Part shown: one piece after another, positions 52,490-64,000 of the stretch | Layout of the letters: each line of letters opens with the position of its first letter | How positions within the stretch are numbered: position 1 is the first letter of the stretch | Origin: Phallus indusiatus | Taxonomy: Eukaryota > Basidiomycota > Agaricomycetes > Phallales > Phallaceae | DNA length: 64,000 nucleotides | Direction of reading: 5' to 3' | Assembly: GCA_027605045.1 (NCBI GenBank) | Contig: JAQFWX010000013.1 | Coordinates: 496,001 to 560,000, forward strand | Program-made: the position numbers and the translations under genes | The notes under the pieces: generated by a model | Seen by the model: the letters and a program-made list of their open reading frames with translations, nothing else | Told to the model about the DNA's origin: nothing | Databases searched by the model: none

Positions 52490-55250
52490 AGTGATGAGTT
52501 CGTTTTTGGATATGGGTTTGGCCAGTGAGGCCACAAAAATATTGCTAGCCCCGCTGGCATCCTGCCTGCTGTAAGCACTTGCGGCGACTATTGGCGTGTT
52601 ACTATTTTTGTTGCTGGTACTTTTGATATAGCGTGCAGCCTCTTCTCCATAAAATCATCGGCATGTGCAGATCCATAAAGATACAATCTATCTCTACAAG
52701 AAAATATGAGTCATAGATCAAGAAAAAAAATCGAAGCTGCTTACTTATATCGGCCAGAGCTATATGGCCTCCGCACCGTCAACTGCGAGAATGCATCAAC
52801 GGCCCATCCACATAAGTATTGTCTCCAAAAATTTCCGGCTTATCGGGTTGTCCTCCACAATAAGGCATGTCAATATATGGTTACCACTCGCATTATCCGA
52901 TGCTTTTTGTCTCCCCAGTTTGTGGCCTGACTAGTATCGCTCTGCCCAGCCGGGCGCTGCCATAAATCAGAAAATTCGACCGATGAAGCTTGAGTCTATG
53001 CGAGATACAGAAGCCGTTCGTAATCAACTAGGCATCGAGTTTCGCCGGACATCGTCAAGTTGATTTGCTTTAAAACATTCGACAGCCGTATATTCTGAAG
53101 GTCTTCGACTATGAGCTGCAGCACTCCCGTTTGCTAGAAGAATCTGACTGGCGCGCGAAGGCGATGATGCGAGGGAGGATGCAGAAATAGATGGGGAAGC
53201 AGGTCCACCTTGCAAAGATGTAATCTAATAATTGGATCAGAAAACTGTCGTTCAAAATTGACGGCCACATTGAGATATAGTACCTTCTCTCCGCTCATTA
53301 TGACACTAGGAGGTTTTTTCAGCCGTTGCGAAGCACTTCGACTTCGTCTGATCACAGCTGGAGTATCAAGTCCAAGAACACCGAGATTCGGAGCTCCCCT
53401 CAGTTCCAGCTTAGCTTCTGTTTTGAGCTTTCGAATTACGTTACCGTTAGCTTGCTTTAGAAATGGAAGATTTTTGTAACTGAATGCTCCAAAGTCATCG
53501 AGTATGACGCGAAGATGCGAGAATTGGAGGAGTCGCCAAGTAATCGGAGGCAGGACTTTCAGACAACACCGTTTTGGAATGCCTTCCGTCATCGTCTTGG
53601 AACAGCTGAGGAAGAGCTCCCCGTGGATCGAAATAATCGGTTGACTCGGGATCGGTCACTTGGGGGATAAATTGGGCTTCCTGGGTAGTAACTTTATCCC
53701 ACTCAACTCCTGCGAAGAACGGATGCGCTTTCACCTCCTCTGCACCATTAGCACCTAATCGCGCCGAAGGATCTGTCACCAACAACTTCATTATGAAATC
53801 GCGGAAATTTCTATCCAATCATCGTGCCATTCAACGTGTCCGGAAAAAATATTCGTGAAAACCTTCCCCGGAGTTTCCGCATGAAATGGCGGAATCCCGT
53901 GTAAAACTCATAAGTGATAACGCCTAATGTCCACTACCATAAAATTCAATATCACAAGATATAAGAACAAATATCAAACATATTACCGAATCCACCATGT
54001 AGGATCGTCGCCACTGACCTCAAGAATACTTTCTGGTGCTAGATAATTCGGTGTTCCAACAAATTTTTGATCCGGAGGAGTGCCTACACCAGAATGAGAC
54101 CTCAAATTTGTAGTCAAGTCGGTTGCAAAAGATTGTAAAGGGCTTTCTCCGGGCCGTCCTCGTTTCCAAACCAAACCAGATAAACTTTCAGAATTACTGG
54201 ACTCACTCACATCATCGCCCCCTAGTGAGGTGATGAATGCGAGTTAGAGCGCACGTTAAAATAGGAATCAAGAGCGGTGAGAGGAGACGCCGAATCTATG
54301 GACGGACTATAACGTGCCAAAGATCGAGTTCCCAACCTCTCCATTTGGAAATTGGTGTCTCTCGCCTGACGATTGAACAATCCGACGTCAGTTAACTTGA
54401 GGTGACCGTGCAGATCGATGAGAAAATTATCAGACCTGAGATCACTGCATTATCGTGTTATGAACATCATATGTAGATTGGTTAAGATTCTGTTTAATGC
54501 TCACCGGTGAACTGTACCCCGCTTGTGCAAATACTCTAATCCTAACACTACTTAGCCACATAATTTCGTGTCCACTCCTCGGGTAAAGACACAAGGGATT
54601 TGATTAGAGCCGCGCAATCACCGCCGTCAAATACTCCATGACAAGATGCAGGTAATCTTTACTTTGGAAAGTAAAATACAACTTGGCGGCAAAGGGGCTT
54701 TCTGATTGTTCATCAGGATCATTCGCTCGTGTTTAACATTGGTGATTCGATTCTTTGCAATCATATCGGCCTTCCTCAGAACCTTGATTGCGTAGTAATC
54801 GCCAGTAACCTTTTTCTTGGTCAAAAAAAAAAACAGAACCAAAGGCACCTTTGCTTATTGGTTTTATAATTTCAAAGTCTCTTAGTGAAGGAGGAGTGGT
54901 GTAAGATAAAGGAGCCGCCGACAATCGAGGTGAAAGGGGCCCGCTGGAAGTGATAGGACTCATCGCGTGGACAGTGGAATGTCGCCTCAGATGTGCGCCC
55001 CTCGCTTTGTTCTCACCAGCAGTGACTATCGCGTACGAATGATGCGAGCCGGAATCGTGTTCAGGAGAGTGTCAGAGAGGGTGGTGGTGCCGTGATCGGA
55101 ACAGCGAGTGCTAATGGGGAGGAAATGGAGGATGGTGTTGAAGATCGCGTTCCAAAGGCGCTGCCGAAAGCTTGAAACACAATATGGGGAACTGGCTCTC
55201 ATATTAGGAGGAAGCGGCAAGAGGAGTGGATTCAGGTTCTTTGCCAGAAC
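52490..55250 (-). pseudogene. RIM15: RIM15 (Greatwall-family kinase with receiver domain), decayed copy
   Basis: Kinase part: DFEIIKPISKGAFGSVF (about 54880), YYAIKVLRKADMIAKNRI, FTFQSKDYLHLVMEYL, LEYLHKRGTVHRDLRSDN, LTDVGLFNRQ (DFG altered to DVG), FVGTPNYLAPESILEVSGDD, then DFIMKLLVTDPSARLGANGA and FFAGVEWDKV. C-terminal tail FGAFSYKNLPFLKQAN, then a response-regulator domain (52500-52900): LIVEDNPISRKFLETIL, IFMDLHMPM with its phospho-acceptor Asp, and ASLAKPISKNEL. This kinase-receiver layout is specific to fungal Rim15/Cek1 proteins. At least four single-base frame errors (11-T tract at 54823, and near 54560, 54620 and 54690) and a missing N-terminal half mark a pseudogene. Confidence 0.8.
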
Positions 55251-55465
55251 TGTATTCGGATGGCGAATCGGATCGTGATCGCGTGATCAACGTTCGTTAC
55301 AATCCGCAATATCAGCTTCGAACCGATGCACGTCATTGCAGCTTTCGTTATGTTTCTCAAAATACTTACTGGTATTTGTACTAGTTCACTTCGGCGCTAA
55401 GTGTGTGAATTGTTCCACTTTTCTATTTATCGTTTAGTGACTAGTGACTAGTGACTGATCACCCA

Positions 55466-57344
55466 ATGTCAGGCCCATCCCTTCCCACTGCCAAAGTCAT
55501 CAAGGTCGATACCCGCGGCGCTGTGATCTTGCACGAAGAATCTCCCGAGGTTTAACTAGTCCCTGTATCGTTTGACCATCAGACTAACTCTATTGTTTCC
55601 CTTTTTTCAAGACCCGAGATAGCAGAGGAATATACCTCCCCAACTACATTGAACCTGTGTCTCACATTGCAGTAGATGTGCGTTGCACTAGCTTACACTT
55701 TGCTTTATGTGTGTGCTTTTCACTGACGCGCCTTTGTTCCCTTTCCAAGATTGGCGGATCACTAGCCAAAGTAGTATATTTCACCCGTTCTCCAGAACCA
55801 TCGCCGTCGCTCTTAAACGGAAACAGAACCGGATACAACGATGGATTGTCTCATAGTCCTGATAGGTCGCCTAAACATCTAAAGCCTGGCAGTCATACAC
55901 CACCACCCCTGGAAGATGTCCCTCTTCATCTTCTTCGCAGCGGTGCCCTTACTCCATCCGCGCTAGAATCAAACTCGACACCATTGGACGAGGGCGGTCT
56001 TGCTTCTAAACTAGTCCGGGCCAGTACAATGAAACACCTTCCAGGCGGATCCCTCAACTTTGAAAGATTCGAGACGTCCAGCATCGAGGAATGCGTTAGC
56101 TTCATCCGGTCTCTCATAAGCCGCTCAGCCCAAGTTAATCACGTTACCGAAGAAGAGATGAAGAAGAGCGTAAAAATCATGGCCACTGGTGGTGGTGCTC
56201 ATCGGTTTTACGAGCTATTCAGTGGCTCGTTAGGCGTGGAGATGCGCCGCGAAGATGAGATGGAATGTTTGACCCAGGGCCTGCGGTTTTTCACCCATAT
56301 ACCCGAAGAAGTGTACTACTTCTCGGATCAATTAATCCACTCCGTTACTCATCCTGATAAATGTTCGTTGGCCTCGGCTTCTTCAGCTTCCGCTTCGACA
56401 CAAACGCAAGCACAAACACGAGTGATTGGAGATAGGAACGGAGCTTTGCCGGCGGTGTCGCATGAACTTGAACGTCCTTCTCCGAACCCACCACGGTATA
56501 GTGTATCGTTTGCAGATGCCGTCCCACAGTTCCCATGCTTGTTGGTCAACATCGGGTCGGGTGTCTCCATCATTAAGGTTGATGAGGATGGCAAGTTTGA
56601 ACGTGTCAGCGGGACAAGTCTCGGAGGCGGTACCCTCTGGGGTATATTGAGTCTATTAACACCTGCCACTAGTTTCGATGGTACGTTTTCTTCGTCTTAT
56701 GTTATGTTTCATTTCTTATTGTCACCTTTCAATTAGATATGTTGGAGCTAGCCGAGAAAGGTGACAATGCAACGGTCGACATGCTTGTAGGTGACATCTA
56801 TGGCCAGGACTACTCTCGCCTTGGTCTGAAGTCGACAATGATCGCGTCTTCATTCGGTAAAGTCTTCAAGAAAGGCGAGGCTGGCAATAAACGCAGTTTT
56901 ACTCCTGAAGATATTAGCCGTAGTTTGCTATACGCCATCAGTAATAACATCGGACAAATAGCGTATGTCATTCATCTTCTTTTGTCAATTCCTTTCACAA
57001 CCTTGAGACAGATACATGAACGCGGAAAAGTACAATCTTGACAATATTTATTTCGGTGGATGTTTTATCAGAGGTTGTTTGGCTTCTTGACATACTTCGC
57101 CCTTTCTTACGTCCATGTCTTTTTCTCCTCTTTTTCACCAGGTCATGCAGCCACTGTCGCAACTCTGTCTTACGCAATTCGCTTCTGGAGTAAAGGTACT
57201 AAGCGTGCTCTTTTCCTTCGTCATGAAGGCTTCTTGTAAGTTTCGCGAAACGAATGTTCTAGTTTACGTAGAGATTTATTCATGATGGTTTGTAGAGGCG
57301 CGATTGGTGCCTGGATCAAGAATATTGAAGGATCATCCGAATGA
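55466..57344 (+). CDS. CAB1: Pantothenate kinase (first step of coenzyme A synthesis)
   Basis: ATP-dependent phosphorylation of pantothenate, cytosolic. Seven exons (55466-55549, 55612-55677, 55750-56680, 56737-56962, 57012-57073, 57142-57235, 57296-57344) join in frame to 503 residues. Eukaryotic type II PanK motifs: HIAVDIGGSLAKVVYF (phosphate-binding DIGGSLAK), SLNFERFET, MATGGGAHRFYELF, LLVNIGSGVSIIKV, VSGTSLGGGTLWG, GDIYGQDYSRLGL, NIYFGGCFIRGH, and RHEGFLGAIGAW near the end. A Ser/Pro-rich insert of about 65 residues after the first motif and a Ser/Gln-rich stretch (SASSASASTQTQAQT) lengthen it relative to yeast (about 367). It faces the RIM15 remnant head to head. Confidence 0.95.
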
Positions 57345-58039
57345 TTTTTATCACTCCCATTTTATCTCATTTATATTATTCATACCAACCAAATTTGCAA
57401 CGAGTCTCAACTCCGTCTATCTTCATGGTCTTCACATCTTTTTGCAATTCATATCACTTATTGTATTAACCATAATATCTCTGTTTCGCGAAAGTATAAG
57501 CCACTAATGTTTTGGAATGGAATAGCGAAGAGTATGTATACAGATGTATAGGTAGATATCATAAAGATTGACATGTATACCTCTTATAGTGATGTGTTAT
57601 ATACGTTCAAAATTTATTGTATAATCTATGCCGACTGATATCACGATACATATGACAGATAAAATATCTTAAGATCACTTGACGCAAGCGGCAAGCCAAA
57701 GACACTGAATTAATAATAAACAAAAAGTATGAGAAACCCATGACTGACTAAATACGGCGACGAATAACGAAAATAGAGTAATTACTCTTACAGCCTAATG
57801 GTAATTTTACACTGCTTCTGAATATTGGTACTTGAACACTTACAACAAACACCAAAGACTGATAGTGAGGCACTTCGAGTCTTTGAGCATACGAAAAAAA
57901 AGCGGAGAAAGAAAGGGTAGTACATACGAAAACAGATCACGGGAATTTCCTTTTTAATGGTTTATAGGTCAAGCTACTCGCTTAGGAAAAGAAAAGCTAT
58001 ATACACGGAAGTCTAGGAGGAGCATTGAGAAGAATACGT
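57345..58039. other. Convergent intergenic region
   Basis: 3' flanks of the pantothenate kinase and CK2 beta genes, AT-rich, with no coding block or repeat terminus. Confidence 0.5.
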
Positions 58040-59190
58040 TCAACTCAGTCCTTCAACTCTTTCAAGCGCTTCCAAACGATTAATTTGCCTAATTATGCAA
58101 AATGAGAACAAAGCCCGAATAAAAAAGACCGCTCAACATACCAGTCCCGGATTCCTTCTTGCCAGCGCTGCAGCTTGGCGGTTTCGTGTATCTGGAATCC
58201 AAATATCTTTGGACGATAACGCTCTGCCTTAAGCGCAGCGTTCACTGTGCTAATGCCTTCTCCGAGCCCTTCGCCGGTCGTTTCTGTATCCTCCCTCATT
58301 CTTCTTTTCTTGGCGTCGACAACAGCTGCAGTACCACTGGAGCCAACCCCAGTTGTATCGCTTATCCGACTGATAGGAGGGCTCATCTCTGGGATGCCGG
58401 ACTTTGCTGGGATCATGTGAGGGTAGACGAGGAATAGCAAATGGGGAAACGAGGTTCCGAAATAAGCACCGTCAATGGAACCATGTCTAGAGGATTTTGG
58501 AGAATAGATATCTTCACATCGTCCACAGTATAGTTTTACGGATTTTTCGTACGGGACGTCGCTTAGACCGACTGGAAGAAGGGGCTGTGATTGGCAGAGA
58601 ACACGAGGACACCGTCCGAAATCGGCTCGTTTGTATTTTTCAAGCTGTTACGAGAGGTATGAAGTGAACTAGAGTCTCTTCAAGGAAGTAACGTACCATT
58701 TTTGCTAATCCACGGGAGGTAACGATCCACCGCGCGTGAATGAGACCGTACAAAAAGCGAGCCTGAACTTCGAGAGAGTTTCGGAATTCTTCCTGAATAT
58801 CTTCTTCCACTATAACATAATACAATGAGTCTTTTCTTTAGACTTCATAGAGAAGGCGAAGTGGGACATACCTAGATTATCAGTTATAAGGTCTAAAGCT
58901 TGACTGTAGTTTTGCACTTCCGTATTGAGACCCGTCAGGTTGAACCGATCCAAAATGTAGTCCTCCTCTACTTCACAGAAATATTCATTTCCTTTTGAGG
59001 CCAGAAACCATGAAATCCACTAAATATAACAATGAAAATGGACATTCGACCCTGAAAGAAAAGCTGCTCATACCGAACTACAAATATACACGTGCAAAGT
59101 GAGCAATGGGCCGCAACATGAAATGATTCATCACATACTTTGAATAGTCCGAGTCTGAGCCTGTAGAGATATCATCCACTATGAATTGCT
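58040..59190 (-). CDS. CKB1: Casein kinase II regulatory (beta) subunit
   Basis: Regulatory subunit of the CK2 tetramer. Exons on the minus strand give [84 protein letters not shown], the zinc ribbon CPRVLC ... [15 protein letters not shown] (four Cys, dimer interface), [20 protein letters not shown], and [20 protein letters not shown]. The last exon, after an intron of about 50 bp (58093 side), ends [13 protein letters not shown] at 58040. A Ser/Thr/Gly-rich insert follows [13 protein letters not shown], as in other fungi. The N-terminal exon (around 59060-59190) and the exact start are unresolved; residues [13 protein letters not shown] precede the ISWF block. Confidence 0.9.
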
Positions 59191-59199
59191 CTAATGTTA

Positions 59200-59525
59200 G
59201 TAATAATAATGGAGTATACTGAAGACTCAACTTGTTCAATTGCTCTCGTGTAAAAGGTCAGCTTCGAGACTGCAAGCCAATGGGCGGAGTTTTTTCTTGC
59301 CGGCACTTTGGCACTAACCTATGGAAAGCAAGACTGGGCAGCTTACTTAATTCACTCAAATTTACCCATTTACGATTTATTGCCATTGATATTCTATTAC
59401 TCGAAACAAAGGAAACAAGATCTACACCATCTTCAGCGGTTCTACGTAATGTCTCTCCATTATGCTATGATCATTATAGGATGAATCATGTAAGTGAAAG
59501 AGTATAAAAAAGCAAGGGTACCAAC
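59200..59525. other. Region 5' of CK2 beta and 3' of SSE1
   Basis: It may contain a first exon or leader of the CK2 beta gene; candidate ATGs on the minus strand lie near 59395 and 59465. Nothing else is recognised. Confidence 0.35.
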
Positions 59526-59529
59526 ACCT

Positions 59530-62139
59530 CTAATCCACATCCATTTCGGGAGGATTAGGCTGAGTCGGTTCTTCACGAGCAGGAGGTTGCTCTTGAGGCG
59601 TCTGCGTCCCACTAGCGTTCTCGCTACCCTGTTGCTGCTGACCTGTCGGAGGTGTATCAACTTTCGCAGGTTTCGGCTTAGGCTTGGTCATAATAGGTGT
59701 AACAAAGTAAATCAGCTCGTCCCTCTTCTTCGCAATATCGCTAGCAGTCACAACCGGGTTCACATTCTTCGCGCGTTCAGCTTGTTTGGCAATCATATCA
59801 TCAAGCCACTTCTGCGTCGTCGCAACTTTTTCGACAACGCTCTGCTTATCCTTCTCCTCTATGTGGCTGAACTTGTCATCCCCGGAAGTAGCCTGCGAAA
59901 GAAACTGATTGATCGTCTCACGTAATTGTGAGGATGCCCGCGGGCGTTCTTCAGCTTCACGGTACCGGCGTGCTACAGGATCCCCAAGGGCGTGCAAGGC
60001 GTCCAATCGAGTGCGGTACGCTGACTTGGTAGCTTCCTCACCTTCCTCGGTGTAAAGCCAGTCCTCGGATTCTTGTAATGCTACAAGGAGCTTTTCTTTT
60101 TCTTGTGGTTGAACGTACGACGCATATGTACTTTCTAATTTACTGCGCATGTCGTACACGTACTCTTCTAATGCGTTTTTACTGTCCTATTAACGAGGAG
60201 TTAGCAAGCGAGCTCAAGGATTTCGTTAGCTGTTCGTTCACTGACCTCTGTTTCCATGACAAGTTTATCATGAGCATGCATCTGAGCCTCCTTTTCGGTG
60301 TAACTATCAAGGATCGACTTATCAAGGGCATTCGATTGGACGACAAAGGGAAGATCCCTCTTGATTACTTTCTTCTTCTTTTTCGGAGCCGGTTCCGCAC
60401 CATTGGCAGCAGTGTCCCCAGTTGCAGATGCAGCACCATCTACATCCATAGCGACCGAATCGTCTTTTTCCGGCACCTCCTCCTCGACATAGACAGCCTC
60501 AAAGGAGAGCACTCCGTTGGGTGATAAACGGACTTTAACCTTCACAGTTGCAGGTTCGCCGTTAGCTGTTGTAGGAACAGACTTGACATGTAGCTCAGAA
60601 ATGAAAGAGTTGATTCCACCGGGTAAACGAGATTGGTCCGTGTAGGACGCTTGAATATCAAAAGCTCCCGAACGTTGAAACGCGAGTAATTTAGTCGAAG
60701 GAACCGTGTTTCCAACTGGGAAAACCTCTAATGACGATTCTTCGTCTTCGCCCGTCGGATCTTGTGACTTATCCCAACTTATGGTAATTGAGTAATGTGC
60801 TATGTCATGGTATGCAAACTCGCGAACACGGAAGACGGGAGAGAGCATCGCGCATGCAAAAGTACAGCCTCGTACAACAGCTTCGTCCCCATTCAGAGTT
60901 GTTGAAAGTTGCTTGTCGGGGAATACGCTCTGGATGCACTGACGCACAGAGGGGATACGAACCGATCCTCCCACAAGTTCAACTGCATCAATTTGATTTG
61001 TCGTTAGACCGGCGTTTTGGAGGGCTTGTATGATGACAGGAGGAATACGGTCTAAGCCAGACTGAATGAGTCCTTCGAGTGTTTCACGTGTTAGCTTGGA
61101 GGACGCATCGACGTCGTTCATAATTGATTCAACGTTAATAATTGCCTCGGTATTCGCAGATAACATCTTCTTTAACCGCTCCACTTGGGTGCTGAGCCGA
61201 AAAACAGCCTTTGGGTTCGATAATACGTCTATCTTGTATTTTTTTTGGAACTCGACGGCAAAGTGCTTGATGAGGGCGTAGTCGATATCACGCCCACCGA
61301 AATGCCGATCGTAGGCAGCACTTTTGACATTTAGCTGGCCTTTTGAAAACGCGACGACTGCAACAGAGAAATTTGTATGACCCATGTCGATGAAAACAAC
61401 GTTTCGGGGGGGTTGATCAGATTCTGGGAGATCGGTTTTTGTGATACCATATCCGAGAGCGGTGGCGGTTGATTCGTTGAGAATACGAACAGGATTAAGG
61501 TTAGCGATGCGAGCAGCGTCAATCATAGCCCATCTTTGGACGTCAGTATACCATCCGGGGACGGTAATCACTACGTCAGATATGGCTTGTTTCAGTTCCT
61601 TGGATGCAATATCGCGGAGCTTGCCAAGATACATTGCAACTAGTTGAGTGACTGTGAACGTGGCGGTTTCGTTGAGGAATTTGACCTTGGAAGGGGTTTA
61701 GGGTTCGTCAAAAACAGCAGGGAGAAGAAAAATTACCTTGACCCCAACCTTCCCGTTTATATCAACTAAGGAGGCGTTAATAAACTTGGACTCGACTTCG
61801 GTGACCTCTGGATCTTTGCTAGTACGACCGAGTAATCGCTTTAAAGAGCCAACTGTGTTCTTGAAATTCGATATTTCCTGTGATTTCGCAGCTTCGCCGA
61901 GTGCTCTTTGTTTAGTACCGAAAGAAACCAATGATCTGCAAAGTGTCAGCATCTTTCTCTATCAGCCTAAAAGAAATACGAACGGTGTGGCTCGATTAGA
62001 GACTTCATTCATTATGACATCTATTCCTTTATACCTGGCGACACCGATCTGGCAAGGATTGTTGGCTTGAAGAGATCCAGAAAGCAATGGTACATACCTT
62101 GGAATTAAGACCACCCAAATCAATACCAACAACGGCCAT
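59530..62139 (-). CDS. SSE1: Hsp110 chaperone / Hsp70 nucleotide-exchange factor
   Basis: Cytosolic exchange factor for Hsp70. Exons 62098-62139, 61984-62048, 61737-61935, 60246-61685 and 59530-60186 join in frame to 800 residues. Hsp70-type ATPase: MAVVGIDLGGLNSKIGVARY, NEVSNRATPSLVSFGTKQRA, ITVPGWYTDVQRWAMIDAA, ILNESTATALGYGI, VVFIDMGHTNFSVAVVAFS, DRHFGGRDIDYALIKHFA, and VELVGGSVRIPSVRQCI. A beta domain, the Asp/Glu/Lys-rich insert (PEKDDSVAMDVDG, PKKKKKVIKRDLPF) and a long helical tail ending QPNPPEMDVD mark it as Hsp110 rather than canonical Hsp70. The small first exon of 14 codons is typical for fungal HSP70 family genes. Confidence 0.95.
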
Positions 62140-62558
62140 TCTGTCAACAAATTAAGGCAATATGAAATGTAAAATGATCGAGGTGCGTGTGGGGATGAAG
62201 ATGTCGTTTCAACAGATTGTAAGATAATGTACTCGAGGCTGGACCAAAAAAAAATATGTAGACGTCTAGCGGAGTTTACAGCTTCCCGATTTGGGAGATA
62301 ACTTCGAGTCTGTTCTTCCACCTTCGGCCAATTGGCGCTCGGAGTTTTGGCTGGTGCGTCGTATGTACACGCGACGACCCCGCCGACGTCAATGCAATGG
62401 GCGCTAATTGCTTTGCTGACTGCTTTGCTAACACATCACAGTTCTGTGACAATTAATTACATCAGCATCAGCTTTCCCCAGGCGTGCTGATGTATGGTAA
62501 CTGGAACTGAAAAGCAAAAGAATCTACATTATAATTCACTCACTCAGGCTCTCTCGAA
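62140..62558. promoter_or_regulatory. Shared divergent promoter of SSE1 and the TBC gene
   Basis: A 419-bp divergent interval. It contains no nGAAn array that I can call confidently as a heat-shock element. No repeats. Confidence 0.4.
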
Positions 62559-64000
62559 ATGACAACGGCAGCAAGCGCGAGTCGTTTACCTGTAACGCCC
62601 ACCAAAAGCGTGCGCGATAGAATTGCAAATCTGGAGGCCGGAAGTTCTGTCCAACAACAGTCACCCAAGTCCCCTTCAACATCGTCGCGTCGGACAAGCA
62701 TTATAGGTCGATCAAACTTACCCAGACTAGCAGACAAAGCCAGGAAGCTGTCCGTCTCGTTCAAAACGAGTTCCGGGCATCAAGAACTCGAACTGAGTGC
62801 CTCCTCTGGGAAGGCACCTTCGCCGGCCGCTGTTTCCTCAGTGTCTTCCCCAGGTGCCACTTCACAGACTCCAGTTGAATCAAGTCTCGAAAATAATTCT
62901 CCCGCCTTATTTTCTCCGTCAAACATTATCGACTCACCGTCATCCATCGAACCTGAGCTTACCAATGATCTGTCTACAGTACCCACAGCGGGCACGCACT
63001 CGGAACAGGTTGATTCACATCCGTATCCTATTGCCTCAACAGCCCCTGTTGAAATAACGCCGTCTCCCAATCTCGATGATCTTTTTTCTCCTAATCAATC
63101 CACTTCTGCCGCCTTTGTCAAGACTGAAGCGCAACCTGAAGAACAACCAGACGAGGAAGATGCTGATAATGTGCGATTTTCCACGGTCCCATTATCCGGG
63201 AAATCATTTGACGATGATGGGAACGTTCAAATTTCTTCTTCCACTTCCTCTTCTGAGCGTGGCGGAGAAGATTTAAATCGACCCGATGTACCTAATATTA
63301 TATCACCTACCACTTTGACATTTCTCAAAAATAGACTTGAGAAACAGGAAGATCAGCACGATCGTAGCCACGGTACGAATGAGCAGCTCCAAGTCCAATT
63401 TACCCACCTTCAGAATTATACGCGGGATATGTTCTCCGAGACTGAGGCAGAGACCATCGATTGGGGTAGGATAACGTTTTAAATAACCAATCTTTGAATC
63501 ATGAAGGATTAATCAATTTGAATTAAAGACTTCTGGGGTGCTGTTATGGCAGGTATATATACTGCGATACTTTCTTCCGCTTGTCCTCCATTTCACTGAT
63601 TTTGATCGCATAGATTATCACCAATTCGCAAGAGATAATTCTGAAGAACTTGCTCGTGCAATTGAAAGTGGCATTCCTAATTCGTTACGTGGAATGCTTT
63701 GGCAATTAATGTTAGGCTGTCCCCTACCCTCTCTCATCATATTTTCAACCACCGCTTAGGTCCGCTTCGAAGGATACAAGTTTAGAAAGTGAATATGCCA
63801 AATATTTGAAAGAAAGTAGCGTACATGAGAAAGCCATCGCAAGGGACCTTGGGAGGTTTGTACTTTCTATCCTTCTTATATCAATTCTTCTAAGAGCGAA
63901 CCCAGGACGTTTCCTCATCATGACTTCTTTCGCGACGGGAAAGGTATCGGACAAGAAAACTTATTCAACGTATTGAAAGCCTATTCACTGTGAGCTTTTG
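62559..64000 (+). CDS. TBC-domain Rab GTPase-activating protein (Gyp5-like), 5' part
   Basis: Runs off the window. Exons 62559-63465, 63529-63552, 63614-63710, 63760-63855, 63906-63989 join in frame. The N-terminal about 300 residues are Ser/Pro-rich and disordered (RLPVTPTKSVRDRIANLEAG, SRRTSIIGRSNLPRLADKAR), ending in a helical segment (SPTTLTFLKNRLEKQEDQHD). The TBC domain starts DWDFWGAVMADYHQFARDNS, then GIPNSLRGMLWQLM (the conserved IPxxxRGxxW), ESSVHEKAIARDLGR-TFP with the IxxDxxR catalytic arginine region, and GIGQENLFNVLKAYS. TBC proteins stimulate Rab GTPases with dual Arg/Gln fingers; the Gln finger lies beyond the window. Assignment to the Gyp5/EVI5 subgroup is an inference from the RGMLWQLM and FFRDGKGIGQENLF text. 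Confidence 0.88.

Noticed and set aside
59494..60524. Arg/Leu-rich plus-strand ORFs
   Set aside because: Antisense shadows of the SSE1 coding exons.

Overview
The window looks like a chromosome segment of a filamentous basidiomycete, probably Agaricomycotina. Genes are cut by many 45-70 bp GT-AG introns. The Tnp2-type (CACTA) transposase and the WD40 family are of kinds I associate with that group, and a RIM15-type kinase-receiver protein and single-copy housekeeping genes sit on the right flank. All identifications come from reading the sequence and recalling family motifs; no searches were run.

Left flank (1-16 kb): a repeat graveyard. It holds two copies of an unrecognised two-gene module (A/B, at 1-1446 and 12726-14730), three kinds of solo-LTR or LTR fragment, a decayed DDE transposase, a 5'-truncated LINE with a perfect 13-bp target-site duplication (TSD), hAT-type MITEs with perfect 8-bp TSDs, and alternating inverted repeats carrying a JmjC-like remnant.

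Centre (16010-47645): the main discovery. A block of about 31.6 kb is bounded by 15-bp perfect terminal inverted repeats (CACAGGGGGCATTCC) that extend into several hundred bp of diverged inverted homology with subterminal GGATTCC repeats, and by a 3-bp TAT duplication. It interrupts a smaller CACTA-type element whose two halves lie outside at 15686-16009 and 47646-48162. That element in turn interrupts a solo LTR whose pieces lie at 15507-15685, 48163-48256 and 49028-49156. Inside the block, near its left end, is a CACTA/En-Spm (Tnp2) transposase gene (about 18.0-23.0 kb, minus strand), followed by a set of host-like or unknown genes: two WD40 proteins, a RING-finger protein, a possible nucleoplasmin-like protein, and several hypothetical proteins. 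I read it as a giant CACTA transposon with gene cargo, now immobilised by a hAT MITE and a frameshift in the transposase and by a solo LTR in its right terminus. A Tc1/mariner element has landed exactly at the start codon of one cargo WD40 gene.

Right flank (47.6-64 kb): more nested repeats to about 52.1 kb (CACTA MITEs, solo LTRs, tRNA-like SINE copies in fold-back arrangement), then conserved genes: a decayed RIM15 (Greatwall-family kinase with C-terminal response-regulator domain), pantothenate kinase, casein kinase II beta subunit, the Hsp110 chaperone SSE1, and the start of a TBC-domain Rab GTPase-activating protein that runs off the window. The pantothenate kinase and Hsp110 models are consistent across all splice junctions (503 and 800 residues).
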